Shown here: piece after piece, positions 17,476 through 27,300 of the stretch | Position numbering within the stretch: the first letter of the stretch is position 1 | Layout of the letters: each line of letters starts with the position of its first letter | Assembly: GCA_040766885.1 (NCBI GenBank) | Contig: JAXGPP010000001.1 | Span: 1-64,000 of the forward strand | From: JAXGPP01 sp040766885 | GTDB lineage: Bacteria > Planctomycetota > Planctomycetia > Pirellulales > Thermoguttaceae | Reading direction: 5' to 3' | Length of the DNA: 64,000 nt | Notes under the pieces: model-generated | Told to the model about the DNA's origin: nothing | The model's input: only the letters and a program-made list of their open reading frames with translations | Databases searched by the model: none | Program-made: the position numbers and the translations under genes

Positions 17476-18887
17476 GCGACGAGGCGATAAGCACGCCAGG
17501 GAGTCACCGGGTAGGCGTCGTCGGTGGAGGGCTGGCCGGTTTGGCCGCGGCGGTTGCGCTCACCCGTCGGGGCGTGGCGGTCGAACTGTTCGAAGCCCGG
17601 CGGATGCTGGGGGGCCGGGCCGGCTCGTTCTGCGATCCCGAGTCCGGCGAATTGGTGGATCACTGCCAGCACGTGGCGATGGGCTGCTGCACGTACTTCA
17701 CCGATTTCTGCCAGACGACCGGGGCCGCCGATTGCTTCGAGCGATGCCGTCGGGTGGAATTCATCGGCCCCAACGGACGACGGAGTACGCTGGCCGCCCA
17801 CCCCCTCCTGCCGGCGCCTTTGCACCTTGCTCCGAGCCTGCTCGGCCTCAGCTACCTGAGCCTGGGTGATCGCTGGCACATTGTGCGGACGCTCGGCCGC
17901 CTCGGCCGTGTGCCGCGCGGCGAGCGCGACGAGCTTGCTTTTGGCGAATGGCTAGATCGACAGAAGGTGTCCACCCAGGCTCGCGAGCGGTTCTGGTCGG
18001 TTGTGATCGTCAGTGCGCTCAGTGAGACGCTCGAACGCGTATCGGTGGGGGCTGCCCGGCAGGTGTTTGCCGAAGGCTTCCTGGCCGCCCGCCGGGCCTA
18101 TGAAGTGCAGGTGCCGCGAGTGCCGCTGGGAGAAATCTACGATCATCGCGTGGCCCAGTGGCTTGGCGAGAGGGGGGCGATCGTGCACACGGCGACGAGG
18201 ATTCGCCGGCTTGATGGCACGGCCGATCGGATCTCCGGCATGGTGATGCCCGATAATTCCCAGCGGGCGTTCGACTACTACGTGCTCGCGGTACCCTGGC
18301 GGATGGCTCCGACGCTCCTCGGTGAAGAGGTCCGGTGCCGACTACCAATGCTGGACGGCGCGGCGAGGCTGGAAGCGGCATCGATCACTTCGGTGCACAT
18401 CTGGGTCGACCGGCCGATCGAGGGCGCTCGAGATGCCGCGCTCGTGGGCCGGTTGGGCCAATGGGTATTCGATCGCGGGCCGACCGCTGGTGGGTATCGC
18501 TACCAGGTTGTGATCAGCGCGTCGCACTCGCTGGTCGGGGGCGACCGGGAGGCAGTCTTCCGCCAGGTGTGGAAGGAACTCGTGGAAGTGTGGCCGGAGG
18601 CGGAACGGTCGCGGCCGATTCGCTGGCGCGTGCTGGAGTACCCGGAGGCCGTCTTTTCGCCCCGGCCGGGCATTGACCAACTGCGGCCGGACCAGCGGAC
18701 GGCGATCGACAATCTCGCCCTGGCGGGCGACTGGACGGCTACCGGCTGGCCCGCGACGATGGAAGGGGCGGTCCGCAGCGGCTACCTGGCGGCCGAGGCA
18801 GTCCTGGCGGCGATTGGCGATCCACGCCCGGTGTTGGTTGCCGACCTGCCGCACGGTTGGCTTGCCCGAAGGCTGTTTCGAGCCTGA
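17472..18887 (+). CDS. hpnE: Hydroxysqualene dehydroxylase HpnE (FAD-dependent)
   Basis: 471 residues, amine-oxidase/phytoene-desaturase-type flavoprotein. The dinucleotide-binding fold is at the N-terminus (VGVVGGGLAGLAAAVALTRR, then LFEARRMLGGRAGSF) and the C-terminal FAD motif is NLALAGDWTATGWPATMEGA. In the HpnCDE route it removes the hydroxyl of hydroxysqualene to give squalene. Third gene of the operon, overlapping hpnD by four bases. In some planctomycetes related enzymes act in C30 carotenoid synthesis, but the neighbouring hpnC and hpnD favour HpnE. Confidence 0.92.
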   Translation: MSDEAISTPGSHRVGVVGGGLAGLAAAVALTRRGVAVELFEARRMLGGRAGSFCDPESGELVDHCQHVAMGCCTYFTDFCQTTGAADCFERCRRVEFIGPNGRRSTLAAHPLLPAPLHLAPSLLGLSYLSLGDRWHIVRTLGRLGRVPRGERDELAFGEWLDRQKVSTQARERFWSVVIVSALSETLERVSVGAARQVFAEGFLAARRAYEVQVPRVPLGEIYDHRVAQWLGERGAIVHTATRIRRLDGTADRISGMVMPDNSQRAFDYYVLAVPWRMAPTLLGEEVRCRLPMLDGAARLEAASITSVHIWVDRPIEGARDAALVGRLGQWVFDRGPTAGGYRYQVVISASHSLVGGDREAVFRQVWKELVEVWPEAERSRPIRWRVLEYPEAVFSPRPGIDQLRPDQRTAIDNLALAGDWTATGWPATMEGAVRSGYLAAEAVLAAIGDPRPVLVADLPHGWLARRLFRA

Positions 18888-18914
18888 CTCAAGCCGCGGT
18901 CGGCGGATTCATAC

Positions 18915-20285
18915 TCAAAGAGCCATGCTGAATCTCAGGCCAACCGCCAGAGCGTCGCGTCCGGTGCCGCCGGGATCGGCAATGTACTGAAGATCCGGCT
19001 GGAGCATCATCCAGGGAGTGATCTGGGCCTTGTAGTAGAGTTCGATTGCTGTCTCCGGTTCGTAGTCGGGCAGCAGGCCGCTGAAGGTCACTGTCGCCAC
19101 TCCGAGGCCGATGCGGTCTTCGTCGCGCTCGGGTATAAGACCCGTGTAGACGAGGCCCGCGCCGAAGTATTGGTGCGCTTCGCTGCGATCCTGGGGGGCC
19201 CAGCCGTACTGGGCGAACACGCCGAGGCCCTGCCCGTCGTCTTCGTCGTCGGGGTTTTCAGGCAGCACCAACTGCTCCCAGCCGCAGTACGTTCCGTGCA
19301 TGCCCCGCAGCATGCGGTCGGATCCGGGCGTGAGATCGGCCCACTCGTCGCTGTGATACCACAGGCCCGCATGGAACCGTCCCGGCTGGCCGGGCGATAG
19401 TTCATATTCGACGTGCATTTCGGCAATCGAGAACGTCACACCGCTGCCCGAAAATCCCCAATTGCCGCCATCGGGGCGGCCATCCCAGACCCCGGCCATC
19501 AGCACCATCGACTCCCGCGGGCGAAAGAAGATGACGGCGGCCATGCTCGGATCGGGATAACTGGGCATGGGGATCGTCGGATGGAACCCGTATGACGACT
19601 GCACGAAGTCGGCCGCCATGTCGACAAACCCAAAACTACTGTTGGCGTCTTGCTTGCCGATGCGGAATGTCAGGCAGTTGTCCCAAATGGAACGCTCCCA
19701 CCAGTATTCGCTCACCTGGGTGAAGTCCGGCGCGTCGATATTGCTGAGCACCTGGAAATCGCCCACATGTTGATCGGTCAGCCCTTGACCATGGTGATTC
19801 TGGCCCCAGATGAAGAACGTGCCCCCGGGGAAGAAACCGATCTCGTCGAGATCGGCGGTAAGCATGAGATCCAGCAGGCCGTTGTACTCGGTGGCCCGGT
19901 TCGTGTTCAGTCCGCCGCGGGCATTGGTGAAGACCTCGCCGGTATAGAGGTACTCGGCGGTGATGCCGCCCCTGCCGTGCAGGAAGCTGCCGAACAGGGC
20001 CGGCGGCCGTTCGTCTTCCTCCGGCTCTTCCTCCTCTTCTTCGTTCTCTTCCGATTCCTCCGATTCAGTCTCTTCTTCCGGTTCGTCGTCGGAGGCTGCC
20101 GGCTGTCCCGATCTTCTGGCGTCTTCCGGTTCCAGGGCCTGGCCGGTCCCTGCTTGGCGGGATGAATCGCCGGGAATTGCCGGAGATGCTTCCGAGGCAA
20201 TTGGGCCGGGTGCTGCGCCGGGGCGCAGCGGTTCGGTCTGGGCAAGAGTCATCCAGAGTAGCGATGCTGCGAGCAGGCTGGACAT
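18915..20285 (-). CDS. OprB-family carbohydrate porin
   Basis: 456 residues. A short signal-like start (MSSLLAASLLWMTLAQ) is followed by a strongly acidic spacer (runs of Glu around residues 68-93) and then a domain of alternating beta-strand character. The C-terminal part has the OprB signature layout (YWWERSIWDNCLTFRIGKQD, FFRPRESMVLMAGVWDG, AIELYYKAQITPWMMLQPDL) and ends in DALAVGLRFSMAL with the aromatic-rich terminal strand typical of outer-membrane barrels. OprB proteins pass sugars across the outer membrane. Convergent with hpnE (27 bases between stops). Confidence 0.88.
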   Translation of the reverse strand: MSSLLAASLLWMTLAQTEPLRPGAAPGPIASEASPAIPGDSSRQAGTGQALEPEDARRSGQPAASDDEPEEETESEESEENEEEEEEPEEDERPPALFGSFLHGRGGITAEYLYTGEVFTNARGGLNTNRATEYNGLLDLMLTADLDEIGFFPGGTFFIWGQNHHGQGLTDQHVGDFQVLSNIDAPDFTQVSEYWWERSIWDNCLTFRIGKQDANSSFGFVDMAADFVQSSYGFHPTIPMPSYPDPSMAAVIFFRPRESMVLMAGVWDGRPDGGNWGFSGSGVTFSIAEMHVEYELSPGQPGRFHAGLWYHSDEWADLTPGSDRMLRGMHGTYCGWEQLVLPENPDDEDDGQGLGVFAQYGWAPQDRSEAHQYFGAGLVYTGLIPERDEDRIGLGVATVTFSGLLPDYEPETAIELYYKAQITPWMMLQPDLQYIADPGGTGRDALAVGLRFSMAL

Positions 20286-20552
20286 CGGGTGCGGGGATCG
20301 CTTGAGGATGGGCCGTTTTCGTATCGGCGGGGCACGTCAAAGGCTTCATCATCGGCGGTCGTATTCCACGGAATCTGGGGCTGAGGAAATCGCGGTTTGG
20401 TGAAGCCGTGCCGGCAATTGCACCGCCGTTGTCGGGGTCGGGTAGTGCGGCGTACCTTCCCGGCACCTTGCCGGCGGCTTAGCATGGAGAGACTGAATCA
20501 CCCGCCGTGCACCTGCTGTCTGACCCTCCGCCACCCGGTCTTCACTGTCTTG

Positions 20553-22328
20553 ATGCCTGAACTCGACCGGCTCAAACGCGCTTACGAGACTGCTTGGCAG
20601 GACCTTCTTGCTGAGCGGACAAGCAATGGCCATTGGGTAGGGGAACTGTCCAGTTCGGCGCTGTCGACGGCGACCGCCGTAAGTGCCTTGTCGCTGGTGC
20701 GGCAGGGCTCCGGGAATCAGGCGATCGGCGAACTCGTCGAACGCGGCATTCAATACCTGTGCCGTGTTCAGAACACTGATGGCGGCTGGGGCGATACCGA
20801 CCGCAGCCTACCGAACATCGCCACGACGATGCTCGTCCGCGCGGCCTTTCATCTGGCCGGCGCGGCCGAGCGGCATGGCGGGAAGTTGGCGGCGGCGGAA
20901 TGCTATATCGAGAATCAGGGGGGCTTGGCGGGGCTTCGCCGCCGCTACGGACGCGACAAGACGTTCGTCGTCCCGATTCTGACCAACTGCGCTTTGGCCG
21001 GATTGGCCGAATGGGGCGACGTGGCCCCCCTGCCCTTTGAGCTGGCCTGCTTTCCGCAGGGAATGTTCCGCTTTCTGCGGTTGCCGGTGGTGAGCTATGC
21101 GATTCCGGCGCTGGTGGCGATCGGGCAAGCCCGGTATTTCCATCGTCCGCCGATCAATCCGCTTGTGCGACTGGGGCGGCGTTGGGCCGTTGAGCCCAGC
21201 CTGAGCGTGCTCGAGAGGATGCAACCGGAAAGCGGCGGCTATCTGGAGGCCACTCCGCTGACGAGTTTCGTGGTCATGAGTTTGGCGGGCACGGGGCGGG
21301 CGGACCACGCGGTGGCGCGGCGGGGCGTGCAGTTCCTGATCGACTCGGTGCGGCCGGATGGCTCGTGGCCGATCGATACGAATCTGGCGACCTGGGCGAC
21401 GACGCTTTCCATTAACGCCTTGGCGGCTGCGGGGGAGGTGGTTGACTGGCCGGAGTGTCTCGACTGGTTGTTGAAGTGCCAGCATGTTGAAAGGCATCCG
21501 TTCACTGGAGCCGAGCCGGGGGGCTGGGCATGGACCGACCTGAGCGGCGGCGTGCCCGACGCTGACGACACGCCGGGGGCGTTGTTGGCCCTGACGGCAT
21601 TTCGCCGCGAGTGTGCGGAAGGCGAGCGGTCGGCGATCGACCGGGCGGCCGGCGCCGGCGTGCGGTGGTTGGTGGGGCTTCAGAACCGCGATGGCGGATG
21701 GCCCACCTTCTGCCGGGGCTGGGGCAAGCTGCCCTTCGACCGCAGCGGTGTGGACCTGACGGCGCATGCCCTGCGCGCGCTGGCGGCGTGGCGCGGCGTG
21801 GTTCCTGTCTCCGAAGCGGTCTTCCGATCGGGACTGGGTTTCTTAGAGCGGCAGCAGCGGCCCGAGGGAGAGTGGATTCCGTTGTGGTTTGGCGACCAGT
21901 TCCGCGCGGAGGAAGAAAACCCCGTGTATGGCACTGCGCGCGTGCTGCTGGCGTACGCGGAGATGGGTCTTGGCGGCACGGACTCGGCGCGGCGCGGGAT
22001 CGAGTGGCTGGTGCGAAACCAGAACCACGACGGCGGTTGGGGAGCGTTTCGCGCGGCCGGCGTGTCGAGCGTCGAGGAGACGGCGGTGGTTCTCGAGGCC
22101 CTGACTGCACTCGATCGGCTTGAGCCGGCTCCAGCGGCGGTCGAGCGCGGCCTGAACTGGCTGGTCGAGGCGGTGGAGTCGGGCCGACACCGGGAACCGA
22201 CTCCCATCGGCCTCTACTTCGCCAGGCTCTGGTACTACGAGCGGCTGTATCCGCGGATCTTTACGGTGGCGGCCCTGGGGCGCGCGTGCCGGAAGGCCAC
22301 GAGTTGCGCAGTACAGGCGGTGACATGA
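20553..22328 (+). CDS. Squalene-hopene-cyclase-like terpene cyclase
   Basis: 591 residues from ATG 20553 (MPELDRLKRAYE); the frame is open to 20397. Class II triterpene cyclase fold with QW-type repeats (QNTDGGWGD, QNRDGGWPTF, QQRPEGEWIPLWF, QNHDGGWGAF). The protonating acid motif DxDD is present as DADDT at about residues 336-340, followed by Pro where hopene cyclases usually have Ala. Bacterial squalene-hopene cyclases are about 630-720 residues, so this one is slightly short. Squalene from HpnCDE is the obvious substrate, giving a hopane-like or other cyclic triterpene; product not determined. The stop overlaps the glycosyltransferase start (ATGA). Confidence 0.87.
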   Translation: MPELDRLKRAYETAWQDLLAERTSNGHWVGELSSSALSTATAVSALSLVRQGSGNQAIGELVERGIQYLCRVQNTDGGWGDTDRSLPNIATTMLVRAAFHLAGAAERHGGKLAAAECYIENQGGLAGLRRRYGRDKTFVVPILTNCALAGLAEWGDVAPLPFELACFPQGMFRFLRLPVVSYAIPALVAIGQARYFHRPPINPLVRLGRRWAVEPSLSVLERMQPESGGYLEATPLTSFVVMSLAGTGRADHAVARRGVQFLIDSVRPDGSWPIDTNLATWATTLSINALAAAGEVVDWPECLDWLLKCQHVERHPFTGAEPGGWAWTDLSGGVPDADDTPGALLALTAFRRECAEGERSAIDRAAGAGVRWLVGLQNRDGGWPTFCRGWGKLPFDRSGVDLTAHALRALAAWRGVVPVSEAVFRSGLGFLERQQRPEGEWIPLWFGDQFRAEEENPVYGTARVLLAYAEMGLGGTDSARRGIEWLVRNQNHDGGWGAFRAAGVSSVEETAVVLEALTALDRLEPAPAAVERGLNWLVEAVESGRHREPTPIGLYFARLWYYERLYPRIFTVAALGRACRKATSCAVQAVT

Positions 22329-23662
22329 GAGTCGTGCACCTGGTGAGCGGCGCGGGGCAGATGTACTGCGGAAGCTGCATGCACGCCAACGCGCTGGTGA
22401 CGGCCCTGCAGTCGGCGGGGCACGACGCGCTGCTGGTGCCCGCGTATACGCCGGTCCGGACCGATGACGACAGCGTGAGCGTGGACCACATCGTGTTCGG
22501 TGGGCTGAACGTCTATCTGCAGCAGAAGGTGGGGCTGTTTCGCCGCACGCCGTGGGCGCTCGACCGTCTGCTGGACCGGCCCTGGTTGCTCCGCTGGCTC
22601 GGCAGGCTGGGGACGAGCACCCGGCCGGAATCGCTGGGCGCGCTGACCGTCTCGATGCTCCGCGGCGAAGAAGGGCGGCAGGGCAAGGAAATTGAGAAGC
22701 TGTTGAGTTGGCTCAAGGACGATCTCCACCCGGAGGTCGTGCACCTGTCGAACGTGCTGCTGGTCGGGATGGCACGCGAGATCGCGCGCGAGCTTCGGGT
22801 GCCGGTGGTCTGCTCGCTTTCGGGTGAAGACATTTTCCTCGAGCGGCTGGTTGAGCCTTACTACTCGCAGGCCCGCGAGGCGCTGCGGGAGCGCTGCCGG
22901 GACCTGGACGCGCTGGTGGCGATGAACGGCTATTTCGCCGACTTCATGTCGCAGTATCTCGCCGTCGAGCGCGAGCGGATCCGGGTGATCCGGCCGGGCC
23001 TCAATCTGGACGGGTACGGGATGCGGCCGGCGGGCTCGAAGGACGGCGAGTTTGTGATCGGCTTCCTGGGGCGGATCTGTCCGGACAAAGGGCTGCACCT
23101 GCTCGCCGAAGCGTTTACGCACCTGGCGGAAGAGACCGATCTAGGGCCGCTGCGGCTGGCAGCAGCCGGTTATCTGCCGCCGGCCGAGAAGAAGTACCTG
23201 GAAGAAATTCGCGGTATGGTCGGGCAGTTCGGGCTGGCCGGGCGGTTTGAATACTGCGGCGAACTGGACCGCGCGGGGAAGATTGCCTTCCTCAAGTCGC
23301 TGGACTTGATGAGCCTGCCGACGGTGTACCGCGAGAGCAAGGGGCTGCCGGTGCTGGAGGCCTGGGCCTGCGGCGTGCCGGTGGTGCTCCCCGGACACGG
23401 GGCGTTTCCCGAAATGGTCGCCGACTGCGGCGCGGGGCTCCTTTGCACGCCCCAGGATCCGCGGTCACTGGCGGACTGCATCAAAGAACTCATCCTTGAT
23501 CGCAAGCGAACCCAGGAACTGGGCCGGGCCGGCCACGCGGCGATCCACGAGCGGTACGGCATCCGGCGCGAGGCCGACGAGACGGCGCGGCTGTATGAAG
23601 AGCTACGCTTTAATGACCAAGTGCCAATGACCAATGGCCAGGTCGAAGCGAAACGCCCTTGA
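22325..23662 (+). CDS. Glycosyltransferase family 4 protein
   Basis: 445 residues, GT-B fold. The N-terminal acceptor domain begins MRVVHLVSGAGQMYCGSCMHA with a glycine-rich loop. The donor domain starts near FVIGFLGRICPDKGLHLL and contains the E-x7-E motif in ESKGLPVLEAWACGVPVV. The start overlaps the cyclase stop, so the two are translated together, and a triterpenoid or its side chain is a plausible acceptor (inference). The last 15 or so residues (NDQVPMTNGQVE) are encoded by an intergenic-type repeat, see 23612-23641, and are unlikely to be part of the original fold. Confidence 0.88.
   Translation: MRVVHLVSGAGQMYCGSCMHANALVTALQSAGHDALLVPAYTPVRTDDDSVSVDHIVFGGLNVYLQQKVGLFRRTPWALDRLLDRPWLLRWLGRLGTSTRPESLGALTVSMLRGEEGRQGKEIEKLLSWLKDDLHPEVVHLSNVLLVGMAREIARELRVPVVCSLSGEDIFLERLVEPYYSQAREALRERCRDLDALVAMNGYFADFMSQYLAVERERIRVIRPGLNLDGYGMRPAGSKDGEFVIGFLGRICPDKGLHLLAEAFTHLAEETDLGPLRLAAAGYLPPAEKKYLEEIRGMVGQFGLAGRFEYCGELDRAGKIAFLKSLDLMSLPTVYRESKGLPVLEAWACGVPVVLPGHGAFPEMVADCGAGLLCTPQDPRSLADCIKELILDRKRTQELGRAGHAAIHERYGIRREADETARLYEELRFNDQVPMTNGQVEAKRP
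23612..23641. repeat. TGACCAATG-type repeat inside the glycosyltransferase 3' end
   Basis: The sequence AATGACCAAGTGCCAATGAC followed by CAATGG is nearly the same as the repeat arms at 39893-39921 and 39942-39970. It is read through as the C-terminal tail of the glycosyltransferase. Confidence 0.75.
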
Positions 23663-24383
23663 GGGTGTTTCGGTTGGATACGTCGCGGGGCGTGGCAGCA
23701 AGTGCAAGGCTGGTAGGGTGTTCTGGCCAGGCGACTCGGCGCAAGTGATTCCACTCTTTTGGCTTCAGTGTTGAAGTTCGTAGAGGGGTGCCGGGGCTGT
23801 CGTAGCCCCGAATAAGTTCGGCGGGCTCCTGGCAGGAAGGCGAGGAAGAAGGGCCGACGTCAAGGTACAAGGTGATGCCACCCCCCGTTGATGCGCAACA
23901 ATAAACGCAGTGTTCCGTTTCGTGCGTCGCGGGGCGCGGCGGCAAGTGCAAGGGAGCAAGGGGTTTCGCGCCGAGCGTGCGAGCGCAAGTTCGTACGTAC
24001 TGTGAGGTACGTGTTGAAGTTGGCGCGAAATCCACGTGTCAGCGGCTTGCAGAAGATCGTCGTCCATCGAGCCAGCGGCGGGCGCAGGGAATGGGCGCAC
24101 GCGCCGGCAGGCGAGTTGTGATTGGGTCGAATTGTGAAAGAGCGAACACGGGCAGGGTCCGAGTTATCGGGCGGCTGCCCATGCCGGCAGACGGAAGTTC
24201 GTCGCCAGCCTGAAATATACCAATGTTCATGTATTCTTGTCAACAGCGAATCCGGTCAACTTCGCCACTTTTTCGGAGGATTCTGGAGGGGGTAGCGGGG
24301 GCAGGCGAGCGGGCTTGGGCTGGTCAGCCACGCGTCTGGCGAGCATCAAACGGAGTCGTGACTGGAGAGGGGAAGAGGGAAAT
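23663..24383. other. 721-base non-coding stretch with short repeats and a hairpin
   Basis: No convincing gene on either strand. It contains a 29-bp direct repeat (23681-23709 and 23925-23953, 27 of 29 identical, core CGTCGCGGGGCG then CAAGTGCAAGG). A 7-bp stem hairpin lies at 23792-23810 (CGGGGCT, loop GTCGT, AGCCCCG) that could end the cyclase-glycosyltransferase transcript. It separates the convergent ends of the glycosyltransferase and the TIR-NACHT-WD40 gene. Confidence 0.6.
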
Positions 24384-27300
24384 TCACTTACCGTTCTGTC
24401 CCGGCACGCCTTTGGCCTCCGGTTGGTCGCCTGCGAGTACTTCGGTCCCTTGGAGCTCTACAATGTAGAGATGGTTACCACCGGACCCGGCCCAGGCTCG
24501 GCCGGAGGGGTGGCAGGCGATCACGTTCAGGTACACCGGTAACCACGCCACTGGCTGGCCATTCTCGGCGCGTTCAACAACGCACTCCAGGCCGGAAGGT
24601 ACGATGCGCAGGTAGAACTGCCGCGGGCTTGCGGCAATCGCTTGCATGTCTCCATCTTCTTTACGTCGAGTGTACTGGATTATCTCCAGGCACTCGCCGC
24701 TTGTGGCGCTCCACACACGCACTTCGTTGTCCCAGGATACGCTGACAATCTTCTTCCCGTCCTGGGAAAAGGCCACGCGAGTCAAATTAGATCTGTGCCC
24801 GCGCAAAACTGCCAACTCGGCGTCACCCGTGGCGTTCCACACCCGCACGGTTGTGTCCGAAGAGCCGCTGACAATCTTCTTCCCGTCCTGGGAAAAGGCC
24901 ACGCTTGTCACACCGAGTTGGTGCCCGCGCAAGACTGCGAACTCGGCGCCGCTCGTGGCGTTCCACACCCGCACGGTTGTGTCCGAAGAGCCGCTGACAA
25001 TCTTCTTCCCGTCCTGGGAAAAGGCCACGCTTGTCACACCGAGTTGGTGCCCGCGCAAGACTGCGAACTCGGCGCCGCTCGTGGCGTTCCACACCCGCAC
25101 GGTTGTGTCCGAAGAGCCGCTGACAATCTTCTTCCCGTCCTGGGAAAAGGCCACGCTTGTCACACCGAGTTGGTGCCCGCGCAAGACTGCGAACTCGGCG
25201 CCGCTCGTGGCGTTCCACACCCGCACGGTTGTGTCCGAAGAGCCGCTGACAATCTTCTTCCCGTCCTGGGAAAAGGCCACGCTTGTCACAGAAGATTCGT
25301 GCCCGCGCAAGACTGCCAACTCGGTGCCGCTCGTGGCGTTCCAGACCCGAACGGTGTTCGATTGGTATACGATGGCGATGTGCTTCCCATCCGAGGAAAC
25401 CGCCACGCTTGTCATAGTGCCTTCGCGCCCGCGCCAGATGGCCAGCTCCGCGCCGCTCGTGGCGTTCCAGATCCGAACGGTTCTGTCGAAAGCTGCGCTG
25501 ACGGTCCTTTTTCCGTTCGGAGAAAAGGCTACGCTAAACACATAGCCTTTGTGCCCTCGCAAGACGGCCATCTCCGCGCTGCTCGTGGCGTTCCACACCC
25601 GCACGGTTGTGTCCCAAGATGCGCTGACGATCCGTTCCCCGTCTGGGGAAAGGGCCACTCTAGTCACAGCGTCTTCGTGCCCGTGCAAGACTGCCATCTC
25701 CGCGCCGCTCTTGGCGTTCGATACCCGCACGGTTCCGTCAGAAGATCCGCTGACGATCCGCTTCCCGTCCGGGAAGAAGGCCACGCTTGTCACATCGCGT
25801 TCGTGCCTGAAGATGGTTAGCTCCGCGCCGCTTTTGGCGTTCGATACCCGCACGGTTCCGTCAGAACATCCGCTGACGATCCTTTCCCCGTCCGGGGAAA
25901 AGGCCACGCACATCACATCGTGTTTGTGCCCGAAGACGATCGGCTCCGTGCCGCTCGTGGCGTTCCACACGCGCACGGTCTTGTCCAAAGATCCGCTGAC
26001 AATCCTTGCCCCGTCGGCAGAAAAGGCTACGCTCGTTACAGTGTCTTCGTGCAAGCGCAAGACGGGCAACTCCGCGCCACTCGTGGCGTTCCATACGCGC
26101 ACGGTTTCGTCCCCAGATCCGCTGACGATCCACTTCCCGTCTGAAGAAAGGGCCACACTGGTCACATGGCCTTCGTGCCCGCGCAGGACGGCCAGTTGTG
26201 CCGTGCTCAAGTGGATGGGTGGTGGCCGAAGAGTTCTGAGCCACGGGAAAGCAGGAGTCGTTTGCTCTTTGGATTGGCGCCAATGCTGCAAGAGACGATG
26301 GAGTGTGAGGCCGTGATCGCCGGCAGCCTGTCTGCCGCTGGCCGAAGAGAGGAATGCCGGAGGTCGGCCTTCGACGTAATGCTGCGCGGCTTCAGGGCAG
26401 TCGTACCACCAGCCACTGTTCCACAGGCACTGAAAGAGGCCCTGCGGGTAGTCCTGGGCATGCCGCGCAATGAAGTGGATGTCACGGCGAATCGCATCTT
26501 CCAAGAGCCGCAGAATCAGTCGTCGCGGGCGATCGGCAGGCAAAGCCTCGACCGCGGCCGTGAAGTCACCAGCCAGGTCAAAGACCTTGCCGGCCCGTAC
26601 CTTGGCCTCAAGATAGAAGAGATCGCACAGCAGCCGCTCGACCTCTTCCCAACGTCTGGCGGCAGCCAGATGTGCAGGCAAGTGGTTAAGGGCATACGGT
26701 GACATCGTGTCCGGTCCACGCTGGTACTCGTGCCAGCATGCGTCGGCAAGCCGTTCGTGGCCGCGTCTTGGGCTGGCGGAGTGCGCCTCGTCGCGACGCT
26801 CAGGGTCGGTCAGCCAATCGACCAGCGACTTGTGGTAGGCGGCGTACCGGGGCACATCATCGATGCCTGGTCGTTTGGGAAGGTAAGCCGACAGCCGTTT
26901 CAGCACCGCCGGCAGTTCTTCCTCGCGGTCCAGCCCCGTCGCCCGGGCCAACTCCTCCAGGGTCAGCGGCTCACGCGCCGCCACGATCACCTCCAGAACC
27001 ATACGGCATGCTGCAAATCGCTCCGCATCAGGGAACTGGGCCTGAAACCACTGAACGTAAAGGCCCTCCAGCCCAGGCGGCAGGGCGCCGAGCGTATCCA
27101 GCGTGAGAAGCTTACGCTCGATGCCATCGAGCGTCTGCTGCACGTAGAGAAAGTTTCCTTGGCTCTTCTCCCGTAGCAAGCGAGCCACTTCACCCGCGCG
27201 CCGGTGATTCTGGGCAAGCTGCTCGGCCAAGTTCGGACTATTCAGACGTGCAGAAATGAACTCTTCCACGTCTGCGATATTCTCCGGCGACTGGGCATCG

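Noticed and set aside
24824..25290. Regular direct repeats that might be taken for a CRISPR array
   Set aside because: Units are 126 bp, contiguous, in frame and encode WD40 blades; there are no spacers.
24642..25820. 392-codon plus-strand frame with regular internal repeats (CHTELVPAQDC-like units)
   Set aside because: The repetitiveness simply mirrors the 126-bp WD40 units of the opposite strand.
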